A stretch of 64,000 nt of DNA from Actinomycetes bacterium (GTDB taxonomy: Bacteria; Actinomycetota; Acidimicrobiia; Acidimicrobiales; JAJYXR01), in the NCBI GenBank assembly GCA_021801795.1, contig JAJYXR010000030.1, positions 1-64,000 of the forward strand, given 5' to 3'. The position numbers were made by a program, and so were the translations under genes. Position 1 is the first letter of the stretch. Each line of letters starts with the position of its first letter. Below are positions 8,323 through 17,812 of this stretch, piece by piece. Below the pieces are notes generated by a model that was given only the letters and a program-made list of their open reading frames with translations, did no database searches and had not been told where the DNA came from.

Positions 8323-10512
8323 ATGCCACCAGGCGAAACGGAGCGACCTCCAACTATGTCCGAGGACCATGGCACAGAGGGTGGTGCCAGCCGACTCACG
8401 CCTGAAGATAGCCCTAGCGGGGCTACCGACGCACTGAAGGGCGCGCCGTCCGGAGCTCCATCCGAACCCGAGGGCGTTGGGCCTGCGCTGGACGAGACAG
8501 CCACGCTCCGCAGAACCTGTAGCGAGCTACGCCACCAGCTCTGGGATGCAGAAGACAGGGTGCGCGCCCTTCAGGGCAAGGCGGCGATGGTCGACGCTAT
8601 AGGCCAGACCTGGGTATATCGCCACCTGGGTCGTCGACTCCTGAAGCTCTACCGGAAGTTCCGGTCGCTGCTGCGACGGCTGAAGGGGCTGGTGCGAAGA
8701 GACCGCACATACGACGACTGGATGAGGCTCTACGACCGACCCAGCCACGCCGAGATCGCTCGAGCCAAGGCTGAGATCGCCCGCGTCGACGATCCACCGA
8801 CGATCTCGGTGTTGATGCCGGTTTACAACACGCCGGCGAAGTGGCTGGAGAACGCCATCGGGTCAGTGATGGCACAGTGGTACCCCTTCTGGGAGCTCTG
8901 CATCGCAGACGACGCGTCCAGCGCTCCCCATGTCGCGGAGATCCTCGATCGCTATGCCCGGCTCGACAGGCGGGTGAAGGTGATCCGGAACCCCGAGAAC
9001 CGCCACGTCTCCGCCACCACCAACGCTGCCCTGTCGATGGCTACAGGTAGCCATGTGGCCTTCATGGACCATGACGACGAGCTGGCTCCCTACGGGCTCT
9101 TCGTGGTGGCCCTCGAGCTAATCGCCCACCCCGACGCGGTCCTCGTATACACCGACGAGGATCACCTGGACGACGAGGGAAGGCGCGCTGCACCTCACTT
9201 CAAGCCCGACTGGAACCCCGATCTGCTGAGGTCGATGAACTATGTGAACCATCTCTGCGTGGTCCCGAGGGAGAAGCTGGTCAGCCTCGGTGGACTCCGC
9301 AGCGAACACGACGGAAGCCAGGATTACGACCTCGTCCTGCGCATAACCGAGACCGCCGATCCTACAGCCATCCGTCACGTCCCCTACATCGCCTACCATT
9401 GGAGAGCCACATCCGGCGGGGAGGCGGCCCGCCTGAGCGAAGGGGAGGAACCACATCTTCAGGCACGCCAGGTGCTCTCAGAGCACCTCCAGCGGACCGG
9501 CAGGGTGGGGACGGTCGAGCCGGCCAGGAGGGGATCGGACTGGCACCGCGTCCGATACGAGCTGCGCGGTGAACCACCGCGGGTGGCGGTGGTGATGCCA
9601 ACACGCGACGGCAAGGCACTGAGAAAGGCTGTCGAGGGGGTGCTCTTCGAGACCGACTACCCGGCCATCGAGCTGGTAATCGTCGACAACGGCAGCCAGT
9701 CCCGCGAAACGCTTTCCCTTCTGGATCTTCTGAAGGCTCGCTCTGATGTCCGGGTAATACGCGACGACGGCCCCTTCAACTACTCCGCCCTCAACAACGC
9801 GGCCGTACGCCAGACCGACGCTTCCCTCGTATGCCTCATGAACGACGACATCGAGGTAGCAGACCCTGGATGGCTGACGGAGATGGTGGCGCAGATCCAG
9901 CAGCCCGGCATCGGCATAGTCGGCGCGAAGCTCCTCTACCCCGGGGGCACCGTCCAACACGCTGGTGTCCTGCTCGGCATCGGGGGCTTCGCGGGCAACG
10001 CCCACCCCGGGTTCCACCACAGCGATCTCGGCTACTTCGGCAGGGCATCGCTGGTGCATGACCTGTCGGCGGTGACGGCTGCCTGCATGCTGGTCCGTCG
10101 TGAGGCCTTCGATGCCGTCGGGGGGCTCGACGAGAGGCGGCTGAAGGTGGCATTCAACGACGTCGACTTCTGCCTCAGGGTTGGTCAGGCTGGCTGGCGG
10201 ATCGTCTTCACTCCTTACGCCCAGCTCATCCACCACGAGTCGCTTAGCAGGGGCTACGACGACGAGCTGGAGGAGCGGTACCAGCGCTTCGCCGGCGAAG
10301 CTGCTGCCCTTGGGGAGCGCTGGGGATACCTGCTCCGCCGGGACCCGGCATATAACCCTAACCTCACCTTAGAGGGAGCCGACTTTCGCATCGGCTTTCC
10401 GCCCAGGGTGCCCCGGCCGTGGGAACTGACCGTCTCATCCCACCTAGGTCATGAGACTCTGCTAGACCAGTCTGAAGAAGCCGGAGAACCTTACGAGGTG
10501 GAGGTGGGATGA
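8323..10512 (+). CDS. Bifunctional two-domain family 2 glycosyltransferase
   Basis: 729 residues with two GT2 domains. Residues 1-165 are an N-terminal polar segment and a basic helix region (LLKLYRKFRSLLRRLKGLVRR). Domain 1 (about 170-390) has TISVLMPVYNTP, the DDAS nucleotide-binding loop and the metal motif MDHDDE. Domain 2 (about 430-680) has VAVVMPTRDG, IVDNGS, MNDDIE and FNDVDFCLRV. Tandem GT2 proteins of this kind build O-antigen, rhamnan or similar surface glycans at the cytoplasmic face. The start may instead be ATG 8356; neither has a good SD. The stop overlaps the next gene by 4 bp (ATGA), so the two are translationally coupled. Confidence 0.88.
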   Translation: MPPGETERPPTMSEDHGTEGGASRLTPEDSPSGATDALKGAPSGAPSEPEGVGPALDETATLRRTCSELRHQLWDAEDRVRALQGKAAMVDAIGQTWVYRHLGRRLLKLYRKFRSLLRRLKGLVRRDRTYDDWMRLYDRPSHAEIARAKAEIARVDDPPTISVLMPVYNTPAKWLENAIGSVMAQWYPFWELCIADDASSAPHVAEILDRYARLDRRVKVIRNPENRHVSATTNAALSMATGSHVAFMDHDDELAPYGLFVVALELIAHPDAVLVYTDEDHLDDEGRRAAPHFKPDWNPDLLRSMNYVNHLCVVPREKLVSLGGLRSEHDGSQDYDLVLRITETADPTAIRHVPYIAYHWRATSGGEAARLSEGEEPHLQARQVLSEHLQRTGRVGTVEPARRGSDWHRVRYELRGEPPRVAVVMPTRDGKALRKAVEGVLFETDYPAIELVIVDNGSQSRETLSLLDLLKARSDVRVIRDDGPFNYSALNNAAVRQTDASLVCLMNDDIEVADPGWLTEMVAQIQQPGIGIVGAKLLYPGGTVQHAGVLLGIGGFAGNAHPGFHHSDLGYFGRASLVHDLSAVTAACMLVRREAFDAVGGLDERRLKVAFNDVDFCLRVGQAGWRIVFTPYAQLIHHESLSRGYDDELEERYQRFAGEAAALGERWGYLLRRDPAYNPNLTLEGADFRIGFPPRVPRPWELTVSSHLGHETLLDQSEEAGEPYEVEVG

Positions 10513-11939
10513 TCTGTGTTTCCGAGGCGTCCGATAGAGGCCGCCGCCTTCTGCACGCCAGTCGACGCCGCCGGTTGCCAGGCCGCAAGCTACTCGCCTG
10601 CGTGGCGATGCCTGCACTCCTCGGAATGGCGCTCGCTGCCTGCCAGCCCACTGGCACCCAGGGGACCGGAACCCCGAGCAGCACAGGTGGGGTAGGGCTC
10701 ACCAATTGGTCCCAGGACCCGGGCCTCTTCGCTACGGTCAGCGGGAACGACTCGGTGGTCCACGCCTGGGGGGTGCGGAGCACGCCTGGAGCCTGGGGAA
10801 CGGGACCGATGAACTACGAGAGCGGTGCCACCACCACCTATAACCAACCCTCGTCGGGCAGCCTCAGCTTCGACATGTACGGGACCTACTGCCCCGGCGG
10901 CGTCTGCAGCTACGGCGCGGGCACTGGATACCAGGCATTCGTGCAGGTCTGGAACGACACCGGCGACTACGTCGCGTTCGGCCTGATCCACGACCCAGCT
11001 GTATCTCCTACGGGAACCACGATCGAGGTGGTAGGTGCGGCCCATGGCCAGCCAATCGGCGGATTCTGGCCTGGTGGGGCCGTCGGGGGATCTGACCACC
11101 ACATAACGGTCACCTGGAACAGCCAGGGAGTCCAGTTCAACATGGACAATAACACCACCCTCGGCTACTACCCGGTTGCGATCACCGACCCATCCATCTC
11201 CTTCATCGCCGCGGCACGCATGCCGGGGGACACCGTGGATGCCACCTTCGAGAACATCCAGTTCGATACGGACGCACCAGTCGCCATACCCGCCGGAAAC
11301 CCCACCATCTCGGTCACCACCACCATGACCGAGTCCGGCAGTGGAAGCGGATACGACTCGCTGCTCGGACTCCACGACAACCAATCCGGGAACGCCGTCG
11401 ACTTCGGCATACAGAGCGACACCACCAGCAATACCTCCCGGGGCCAGCCATGGTTCTTCTGGCAAGATGTCTCAGACGGTGCCTTTAACTACTCATACCT
11501 CTCCCCTGCGCCCCTCTCCTCTGGAACCGCTTCGGCCGCTGTAACCATCTCTTGGTGGCAGAATCCCGGAGAAGCCGTCTTCTACGCGAACGGGAAGGCC
11601 CTGGCCGAGGTCTCCCTCGACTTGTCCGGAACGTTGATCGTCTCGGTGGAGGGAATGGCGCGCGAAGAGGGCGACTCCGTGAGCGACACCTTCACAAACA
11701 TCGACTGCACTGTTCCATCGACCTGCATCGATCCTGGTCCTATAGGACCCTGGAACCTCTCCTACGACTACTACGGGATAAACGCCACGGAAACCGGGGG
11801 CAGCGGGTATAACGACACCAGCATCGCGATCAGCGGCACCGCCACAGGCGTTCCCTCAGGTGATAACTGGGGAAGCGCCTTGCCCGGACCTGGCGTCCTG
11901 GGCGCCGAGCCGATGGTGGCCACCGAGGTATCCGTCTGA
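10509..11939 (+). CDS. Large secreted lipoprotein, function unknown
   Basis: 476 residues. After a basic N-terminus (RGRRLLHASRRRRLPGRK) a hydrophobic stretch ends in MALAAC, a lipobox with Cys at about 45. The rest is rich in Gly, Ser, Thr, Asp and aromatic residues and looks all-beta. Two similar blocks can be seen (ending 'VDATFENIQFD' and 'VSDTFTNIDCT'), consistent with duplicated lectin- or concanavalin-like jelly rolls, but I cannot name the family. The ATG overlaps the glycosyltransferase stop, so the protein is made together with it and may bind or modify its glycan. The stop codon is the first base triplet of a 14-bp tandem repeat. Confidence 0.75.
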   Translation: MICVSEASDRGRRLLHASRRRRLPGRKLLACVAMPALLGMALAACQPTGTQGTGTPSSTGGVGLTNWSQDPGLFATVSGNDSVVHAWGVRSTPGAWGTGPMNYESGATTTYNQPSSGSLSFDMYGTYCPGGVCSYGAGTGYQAFVQVWNDTGDYVAFGLIHDPAVSPTGTTIEVVGAAHGQPIGGFWPGGAVGGSDHHITVTWNSQGVQFNMDNNTTLGYYPVAITDPSISFIAAARMPGDTVDATFENIQFDTDAPVAIPAGNPTISVTTTMTESGSGSGYDSLLGLHDNQSGNAVDFGIQSDTTSNTSRGQPWFFWQDVSDGAFNYSYLSPAPLSSGTASAAVTISWWQNPGEAVFYANGKALAEVSLDLSGTLIVSVEGMAREEGDSVSDTFTNIDCTVPSTCIDPGPIGPWNLSYDYYGINATETGGSGYNDTSIAISGTATGVPSGDNWGSALPGPGVLGAEPMVATEVSV

Positions 11940-12015
11940 CCGGGCGCTTCTGACCGGGCGCTTCTGACCGGGCGCTTCTGACCGGGCGCTTCTGACCGGG
12001 CGCTTCTGACCGGGC
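11937..12015 (+). repeat. 14-bp tandem repeat, about 5.6 copies, carrying the stop codon
   Basis: Five perfect copies of TGACCGGGCGCTTC, then a 9-base partial copy. Copy 1 starts exactly at the TGA stop of the lipoprotein gene. Because 14 is not a multiple of 3, the TGA recurs in all three frames. Confidence 0.97.
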
Positions 12016-12062
12016 CAGGTCACGATGTGAGCGCGGACCGGGCAGCGATGCCGGCAGTCGAG

Positions 12063-12659
12063 TCAGGAAGACCCGGTGGTACCTGCCTGGGCCTGGCCGG
12101 CCGTGGCAAAGACGCAGTCGGAGCTGGTCGTCGCGAATCGCAGGTAATGCTGGCATCCCGGAAGGGTGAGGCCGGTCGAGGTGACCTCGGCGGTGACATC
12201 GGGTGTCGACGGGCTGGTGCTGAGGGCAAAGGGGGCCGAGGGGTCGGAGACTGATGGAGAGCCGCTGAACGAGAAGATATACGCGCTAGTACCATCCTGG
12301 TAGAGGAACTTCAGCGAACCGCTGAGGGTGCCCGAGGCAGAGGGGACGATGGTCACCAGGTACCGGGGGCTTCCCGGCAGCCCATCGGTATAGTAACCAG
12401 CGGCCAGAACCCCAGAGCCAGCATGTGACGGAACGCTCGTCGAGGGGGCTGAGGTGGGCGGTGTCGATGTCGACGTGCTCCCACTCTCGGCTGGCGTGCT
12501 CGAGGGGCCAGTCCTGTGGTGTTCATGCACCTGGTAGGTGGTCTGCGAGCTCACGCTGGCCTCACCGTGGCCACAGGCAGCGAGAACGATGCCGGCCGTG
12601 GCGCCGCACGCCACTACGGCTGCTAGGCGCCCCATCCTGGAACGGCCATGAATCTCCAT
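12063..12659 (-). CDS. Small secreted lipoprotein, function unknown
   Basis: 198 residues from ATG 12659, chosen because AGAGGT lies 7 nt upstream; the frame is open to GTG 12668. The signal peptide (MGRLAAVVACGATAGIVLAAC) has a clear lipobox. Then follow a Thr/Ser/Pro-rich linker (about residues 38-75) and a compact domain of about 110 residues (PRYLVTIVPSASGTLSGSLKFLYQDG ... FALSTSP) with beta-strand character and two Cys. No family recognised. It faces the upstream lipoprotein gene tail to tail and is divergent from the 12874 gene. Confidence 0.72.
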   Translation of the reverse strand: MEIHGRSRMGRLAAVVACGATAGIVLAACGHGEASVSSQTTYQVHEHHRTGPSSTPAESGSTSTSTPPTSAPSTSVPSHAGSGVLAAGYYTDGLPGSPRYLVTIVPSASGTLSGSLKFLYQDGTSAYIFSFSGSPSVSDPSAPFALSTSPSTPDVTAEVTSTGLTLPGCQHYLRFATTSSDCVFATAGQAQAGTTGSS

Positions 12660-12873
12660 GTCGTACACCTCTGGTCGTCGGACGCAACGATCCTAGTGCG
12701 AACCCATTCACGAGGATCGGCACCAGGCACACGGTCCCTCGGACGATGCCGGCAGATCCCCAGGCGGCCCAACCCTGTTCAGACGCCTGCAGATCTGGCA
12801 TGATTGACAGGTGACTAGACGGGGATGAAACCGCCTCTAGCCGGGCGGGCCCTCCGTCCGCAGGTGGAGCTCC

Positions 12874-14796
12874 GTGACGCGAGGCCTACGAATGCTACAT
12901 AACCAGCACGCGACCAACGCATCCCGCTCGCGGACTACTGACGCCGTGGGCGCCCGGCGCTTTCGCAGTACCCTCCCGAACACTCTCTTGGCGCTGCTGG
13001 CTATCGCACCACTGCTCGCTGTCGCGGCCCTGACCGTGAATACTTCCGCTGCCTTCGCGTCGACTCCCTTCCCAGCTTCGTGCATCTACACGCCGACAGA
13101 CTTCGCGAACGCGTTCCTCGACGCCATCCCCGAGCCTGACACGCCGTCGAACGTAGAGGCGATCCTCGCCTGGGAGGAAGACGAGGGGGGCAACTGGGAG
13201 AACACCGCCATGTTCAATCCCCTCGATACCACCCAGCCCTACGATAACTCGGTCAACTTCGACTCAATCGCACCCTATAACGGTTCGCCCAACGCACCCG
13301 GGGTTCAGGCCTTCAGCGACTGGTCGGACGGCGTGACCGCTACGGTCATAACGATCGAGAACGGCTACTACCCGAACATCCTTGCCGCGCTGGCAGAGGG
13401 GAACGACGCCCTGGCTGTGATCACTGCTGTGGCCAACTCACCCTGGGGATCCTTCCAGAACCTCGGAAATCCGAATGCGAACCCCCCTGTCCCTCAGACT
13501 CCCTTCACCACGGCACAGCTGCAGGCTTACCTACCGCCGAACTACGATCCCTCCGCACCCTCCTGGGAATCGCCCTCCGCATGCACACCTGTCGACACGA
13601 GCGGGGACGCGTGGGTGACGCCTGGCACCACCTCTGGTACCACCTCCGGCACCACCACGGCATCTCAGGCGTCGGACCCGAACTACTGCAGGGCAGTGGG
13701 GGCGGGTCCTGACTGGGTGGACAGCTTCGTCACGTGTACGGCGTTCGACGGCACCTCCTTCGGTCCGACAGTTACCTCGGGCGTGCTCGACTGGGGATAT
13801 GACACCGCGCGCTCGTGGGTACCGGGTCCCGATGGCAGCATCGACTACTGCCGGCAGGTGGGGAAGGGGCCGGATCTCGTGGCCAGCTACCTGGCCTGCA
13901 CGCCCTTTGACGGCACCAAGTTCGGCCCGACCGTTACATCGGGGATAGAGGACTGGGGGTTCCTGAACGGCACCGAGCAGTGGGTGCCGGGTCCCCATGG
14001 CACCATCGACTACTGCCGGCAGGTGGGGACCGGCCCGAACATGGTGGCCAGCTACCTGGCCTGCACGCCCTTTGACGGCACCAGCTTCGGAGCGACGGTG
14101 ATCTCCGGCTTGGTGAACTGGGGTTATCTGAACAGCGCTGCACAGTGGGTACCAGGACCCGATGGCACAGTCGACTTCTGCCGGCAGAACAGCTACAGCA
14201 ACTACGGCATCGACACCTATGTCGAGTGCACGCCATTCAACGGAACCAAGTTCGGAGCGACGGTGGAGTCGGGGGTGCTGAACTGGGGCCGCGAGAACGG
14301 AAGCGCCGCTTGGCTACCCATGTCCAATGGCGACATCGACTACTGCAACCAGGTAGGGGCTGGGCCGAACCTGGTGAGCAGCTACCTCTCCTGTACACCC
14401 TTTAACGGCACCAGCTTCGGGGCGACGGTCACCTCCCAGGTGGTGGACTGGGGTTATCGGATCGCCAGATCCTGGGTGGCTGGCCCGAACGGAACCGCCG
14501 ACTACTGCCGCCGCGTGGGGCAGCTTCCTCCGTCGACCGACACCTATGTGGCCTGTACGACATTCGACGGAACCAGCTTCGCTCCGACGGTGGTCTCACC
14601 TGCCATCGACTGGGGCTACGACCCAGGGGCCAGTTGGGCTCCCAGCGGGAACGGTGCACAGTACTGCTCCTGGACCGGCGCGGTGACCCTTACCTGCACC
14701 CTCTACGACGGATCGTCGTTCGAGAAGCCGGTTAGCTCCGGTATGGTGAGCTCACAGGTGCAGAGCCCGGTGGTCCAGTGGGGATTCGATACTTGA
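12874..14796 (+). CDS. Secreted lysozyme-like protein with seven 55-residue Cys-pair repeats
   Basis: 640 residues, GTG start fixed by GGTGGAG 5 nt upstream. Residues 33-62 form a signal peptide ending AAFA. Residues 75-200 resemble the lysozyme/transglycosylase-like domain of actinobacterial secreted proteins: AILAWEEDEGGNWENTA, FNPLDTT, GVQAFSDWSDGVTATV, NSPWGSF, with Glu104 the likely catalytic acid. A Thr/Ser/Gly linker (241-268) leads to seven repeats of 53-55 residues. Each has the pattern DYCRQVG-GP--V-SYL-CTPFDGT-FG-TV-SG--DWG----WVPGP-G, with Cys pairs at 272/288, 326/342, 381/397, 436/452, 491/507, 544/561 and 598/608. The last repeat is degenerate. The repeats probably bind cell wall or glycan. 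The end overlaps the next gene. Confidence 0.78.
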   Translation: MTRGLRMLHNQHATNASRSRTTDAVGARRFRSTLPNTLLALLAIAPLLAVAALTVNTSAAFASTPFPASCIYTPTDFANAFLDAIPEPDTPSNVEAILAWEEDEGGNWENTAMFNPLDTTQPYDNSVNFDSIAPYNGSPNAPGVQAFSDWSDGVTATVITIENGYYPNILAALAEGNDALAVITAVANSPWGSFQNLGNPNANPPVPQTPFTTAQLQAYLPPNYDPSAPSWESPSACTPVDTSGDAWVTPGTTSGTTSGTTTASQASDPNYCRAVGAGPDWVDSFVTCTAFDGTSFGPTVTSGVLDWGYDTARSWVPGPDGSIDYCRQVGKGPDLVASYLACTPFDGTKFGPTVTSGIEDWGFLNGTEQWVPGPHGTIDYCRQVGTGPNMVASYLACTPFDGTSFGATVISGLVNWGYLNSAAQWVPGPDGTVDFCRQNSYSNYGIDTYVECTPFNGTKFGATVESGVLNWGRENGSAAWLPMSNGDIDYCNQVGAGPNLVSSYLSCTPFNGTSFGATVTSQVVDWGYRIARSWVAGPNGTADYCRRVGQLPPSTDTYVACTTFDGTSFAPTVVSPAIDWGYDPGASWAPSGNGAQYCSWTGAVTLTCTLYDGSSFEKPVSSGMVSSQVQSPVVQWGFDT

Positions 14797-16427
14797 CCGG
14801 TTCGCTGGCCACAGATCCAGCAGCTGCTCACAATTCCATATCCTTCAGCGAAGTAGGCGACCCCGAGGTGACCGTGGTGGTCACCGGCTGGCGGGCAGCG
14901 CCATTGCTGACCAGGTGCCTCGAGTCGCTGGCCGCCATGGACGAGCCCCCTTCCTTCGAGGTGATCGTCTCGTTGAACGATCCCACACCTTCGCTGCTGT
15001 CCGAGCTGGCATCCAGCGTCTCTGGCGCCACCATCCTGATCTCGGAGGCGAACCGTGGCTTCGGTGGCGCCTGTAACGCAGCTGCGAAGCTGGCTCGCGG
15101 AAGGTACCTGGCCCTGCTGAATGACGATGCCACCGCGGGACCCTCCTGGCTGGGTGAGCTGGTCGCTACGGCCGACTCGGATCCGGGCATCGGCGCGGTC
15201 GCCGGAGCGCTGTACGGCCACGATGGCAGTCTGGTAGAGGCCGGTTCGTTTCTATGGTCGGATGGCTGGCCGACTCCAGCAGGTGATGGCGACGGTGACC
15301 TCCCCTACCGCTACGACTGGTGCCGGAGGGTCGACTTCGCCTCAGCAGCATCGCTGCTCATAAGGAGATCTGTCTGGGACGACCTAGGAGGCTTCGACGA
15401 GCGCTACTACCCGGCCTACTTCGAGGACGCGGACCTCTGCCTTCGCGTGGCCACCCATGGCCAGCGCGTGGTCGTAGCACCTACATCGAGGGCCTACCAC
15501 GTCCGATCCGCGAGCTCCGGTGATACCTACAGTGCGTTCCTCTCCAGCCGTAATCACGAGGTATTCGCCCGCCGCTGGTCCGGGCTTCTCGCAGAGCGCC
15601 CGCAGCGCGCGGGCGAGGCAGTAGGCGACCAGGAAGAGGCTCTCTGGGTGGCAATGGGGAAGCCCCACCGTGTCCTCGTCGTGGTGGCCGACCCACCCGA
15701 CAGCTCATCAGGAGCCGTCACCGGAGACCTCCGCGATCTACTTTTCAGGTTGGCATCTCAGAGCCGCTGCTTCCTCACCCTCTACGCCCCACGCATCGAC
15801 CGGGTCGAGCGCGAGCGCCTGACGCGTCGAGGGATCCGCTTCATCGACTCCGGCCTCTCCGGATTCCTAGCGAACCCGAAGGTCTCGTTCGACACGGTGC
15901 TCACCTACGGGGGAAGACCTAGCGAGCGGCTGACCTCGGTGCTACGCGAGGGCCGAGCCCAGGCCTACATGTGCTCCCAGGCTGGCCAACTATCCGACAG
16001 ACTCGAAGCACTCCTCAGATCGCTCGAAAGCCAGGCCGCAGCCCTCAGCGGCCCCCCTGGCCCCAGCGGCCCCCCTGGCCTGGCTGGAGGCTCTGGTCCG
16101 GCCGTGTCTGCCCGGCCGCTCGATTCGCCTGACGTGGCTCCTGACGATCTGGCTCCTGACGGACGAGAGCATGCTGAGGCACTGCCAGACCCAGACCCCG
16201 AGGAGACCATTCGCTACATGAGAGCCGAACGGGAGGTACGCGAGGCGTACTTCGACTGGATGATCCAGAAATACAGGAGCAGGATCTCCACTATCGTCGC
16301 TGACAGGCTCGCCGCACACGCGCAGAGGGTCCCAGCAGCATGGTCCCTCAGCAAGCAGTACCTGCGACCACTGATGCGCAGAGTGTTGGCCCGTGGCCAC
16401 CCAACACCCGGTGACCGCAGCGCATGA
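14778..16427 (+). CDS. Family 2 glycosyltransferase with C-terminal extension
   Basis: Up to 549 residues. The GT2 domain spans about 30-270: VTVVVTGWRAAPLLTRCLESL, GFGGACNAAAKLARG, the metal motif LNDDA, and FDERYYPAYFEDADLCLR. This looks like the rhamnosyltransferase-type GT2 subgroup. Residues 290-410 form a second alpha/beta region (HRVLVVVADPP) without clear motifs, followed by a short collagen-like run (GPPGPSGPPG) and a basic helical C-terminus. Start options are GTG 14778 (19 bp inside the previous gene) or TTG 14793, which overlaps the previous stop as TTGA. It belongs with the 8323-14796 surface genes. Confidence 0.85.
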   Translation: MGIRYLTGSLATDPAAAHNSISFSEVGDPEVTVVVTGWRAAPLLTRCLESLAAMDEPPSFEVIVSLNDPTPSLLSELASSVSGATILISEANRGFGGACNAAAKLARGRYLALLNDDATAGPSWLGELVATADSDPGIGAVAGALYGHDGSLVEAGSFLWSDGWPTPAGDGDGDLPYRYDWCRRVDFASAASLLIRRSVWDDLGGFDERYYPAYFEDADLCLRVATHGQRVVVAPTSRAYHVRSASSGDTYSAFLSSRNHEVFARRWSGLLAERPQRAGEAVGDQEEALWVAMGKPHRVLVVVADPPDSSSGAVTGDLRDLLFRLASQSRCFLTLYAPRIDRVERERLTRRGIRFIDSGLSGFLANPKVSFDTVLTYGGRPSERLTSVLREGRAQAYMCSQAGQLSDRLEALLRSLESQAAALSGPPGPSGPPGLAGGSGPAVSARPLDSPDVAPDDLAPDGREHAEALPDPDPEETIRYMRAEREVREAYFDWMIQKYRSRISTIVADRLAAHAQRVPAAWSLSKQYLRPLMRRVLARGHPTPGDRSA

Positions 16428-16436
16428 CGCCGTCGC

Positions 16437-17753
16437 CTACCAGGCAGGCCATCCAGGTGGGAGCGCCCCGGTAGGAGGGTCGTTCTGGAGTATGCCACCA
16501 GGTGCACCCAGCGACATGAGGAGCTGGGAGAAGTTATAACCGAACGCGGTGGAGTTCGCACCGCTGAACTGCCCGTAGCTCCTGGCCATTGTCTCGCCGT
16601 CTCCTGAAGCATCCGACCAGCCGGTCTCTATCCCGTCAGGTCCTTCGTACATCTGGCCAATCACGGTCGAGGGCGTCACGGTCTCGCCTACCTGGACCAT
16701 CGGCTCGATGTCCTCGGCAGCGTAGACGACGAGCCCTGCTGCCGGGCCGTCGGTCAGCCGGTACGCGATGAAGGTCCCGCCCGGCCAGCCCGAGTTCACG
16801 GTGCTCAGGACCACGCCATCACCTAGTGCGAATATAGGTCCATATCCGCTGTAGTCCACCCCCTGGTCCACCCGCTCGGGAGATAGGGCACCGATGGCCC
16901 GGAGGGGGTTCGCGTACACCCCGGGGGCTGGCGCGAGCGTAGGCGGTGAAGGTGGAACGCTGCTGGCTGCCAGAGCCGCCTGCTGGGCGGCCAGCGCCTG
17001 CTCGGCTGCGCGCTCCTCAGCCGCATGCTGGGCCTGTATGGCGGCCAGGAGGGCCTGCAGGTTCCCGGTCACCTGGGCTAGCTGCGCGTCGTCGGCTGCC
17101 AGAGCCCCTTGCGCAGCACGGCGGTCGGCATCGAGCGCAGCCAGAACAGCTGCGTCCGCTGTCTTCTGGGCACTTGCGGCAGATGCCTCTGCTGCTACGA
17201 CCTGCTGATCTCGCTGGAAGGTGCTGATGGCTGCCTGGACGTCTCCCGATACGAGACCGGTGTACTCGTCGCGCTCCATGGTCTTCGATGCGTCAGAGCT
17301 GTCGAAGAGCGACAGTATCGAGCCCCCACCGCCCGAGGCCCAACCGCCGGTGGTATAGCTCGACACTGCTATACGGCGAAGCCTGAGCGTGGCGGCTGTC
17401 TCTGCGCGCTGGTCCTGCTGGAGCCGGGCTTCGTCGGCTGCCAGGCGGGACAGCGCCGCGTCGTAGGCAGCCTGAGCCTGGTCGGAGCGACTGACCAGTT
17501 CCTGGATCACCACCCCTTGTGCTGCTATCCGCTGCTCCAGCTGGCTGATGGCAGCATGGTCGGAGCTCACGCTGGCCCCTGCCGGTAGGGCAGGTGCAGC
17601 TACTGCGCAAAGAGAGGCAGCGACGGCGACCAGCAGAGCAGGGCCAACCATGGGACACCTGGTCCTGGCTAGAGTCCTCGAACCGAGCCGCCGGCCAGTC
17701 CTGATAAGCCAACCGCACGTCCGGGCGCGGTAATACCGTTCGCGCTCGAGCAT
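16437..17753 (-). CDS. Secreted coiled-coil protein with M23-like domain lacking zinc ligands
   Basis: 438 residues from ATG 17753 (ATG 17651 would start directly at the signal peptide). A hydrophobic segment (MVGPALLVAVAASLCAVAAPALPAGA) is followed by long Ala/Gln-rich coiled coils (about 65-265), as in cell-division hydrolase activators. The C-terminal domain (about 285-390) has the order of a peptidase M23 fold, but the first zinc motif HxGxD is replaced by DQGVDYSG and the HxH position by VYAAEDI. It is thus probably a non-catalytic wall-binding or scaffold domain. This variant family is familiar to me from actinobacteria. Confidence 0.75.
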   Translation of the reverse strand: MLERERYYRARTCGWLIRTGRRLGSRTLARTRCPMVGPALLVAVAASLCAVAAPALPAGASVSSDHAAISQLEQRIAAQGVVIQELVSRSDQAQAAYDAALSRLAADEARLQQDQRAETAATLRLRRIAVSSYTTGGWASGGGGSILSLFDSSDASKTMERDEYTGLVSGDVQAAISTFQRDQQVVAAEASAASAQKTADAAVLAALDADRRAAQGALAADDAQLAQVTGNLQALLAAIQAQHAAEERAAEQALAAQQAALAASSVPPSPPTLAPAPGVYANPLRAIGALSPERVDQGVDYSGYGPIFALGDGVVLSTVNSGWPGGTFIAYRLTDGPAAGLVVYAAEDIEPMVQVGETVTPSTVIGQMYEGPDGIETGWSDASGDGETMARSYGQFSGANSTAFGYNFSQLLMSLGAPGGILQNDPPTGALPPGWPAW

Positions 17754-17812
17754 TAGGCATACATTCTTGCCGGGCTAACCGACCCGCGCAAGGATCCAAC
17801 CCTGCTTTCACC

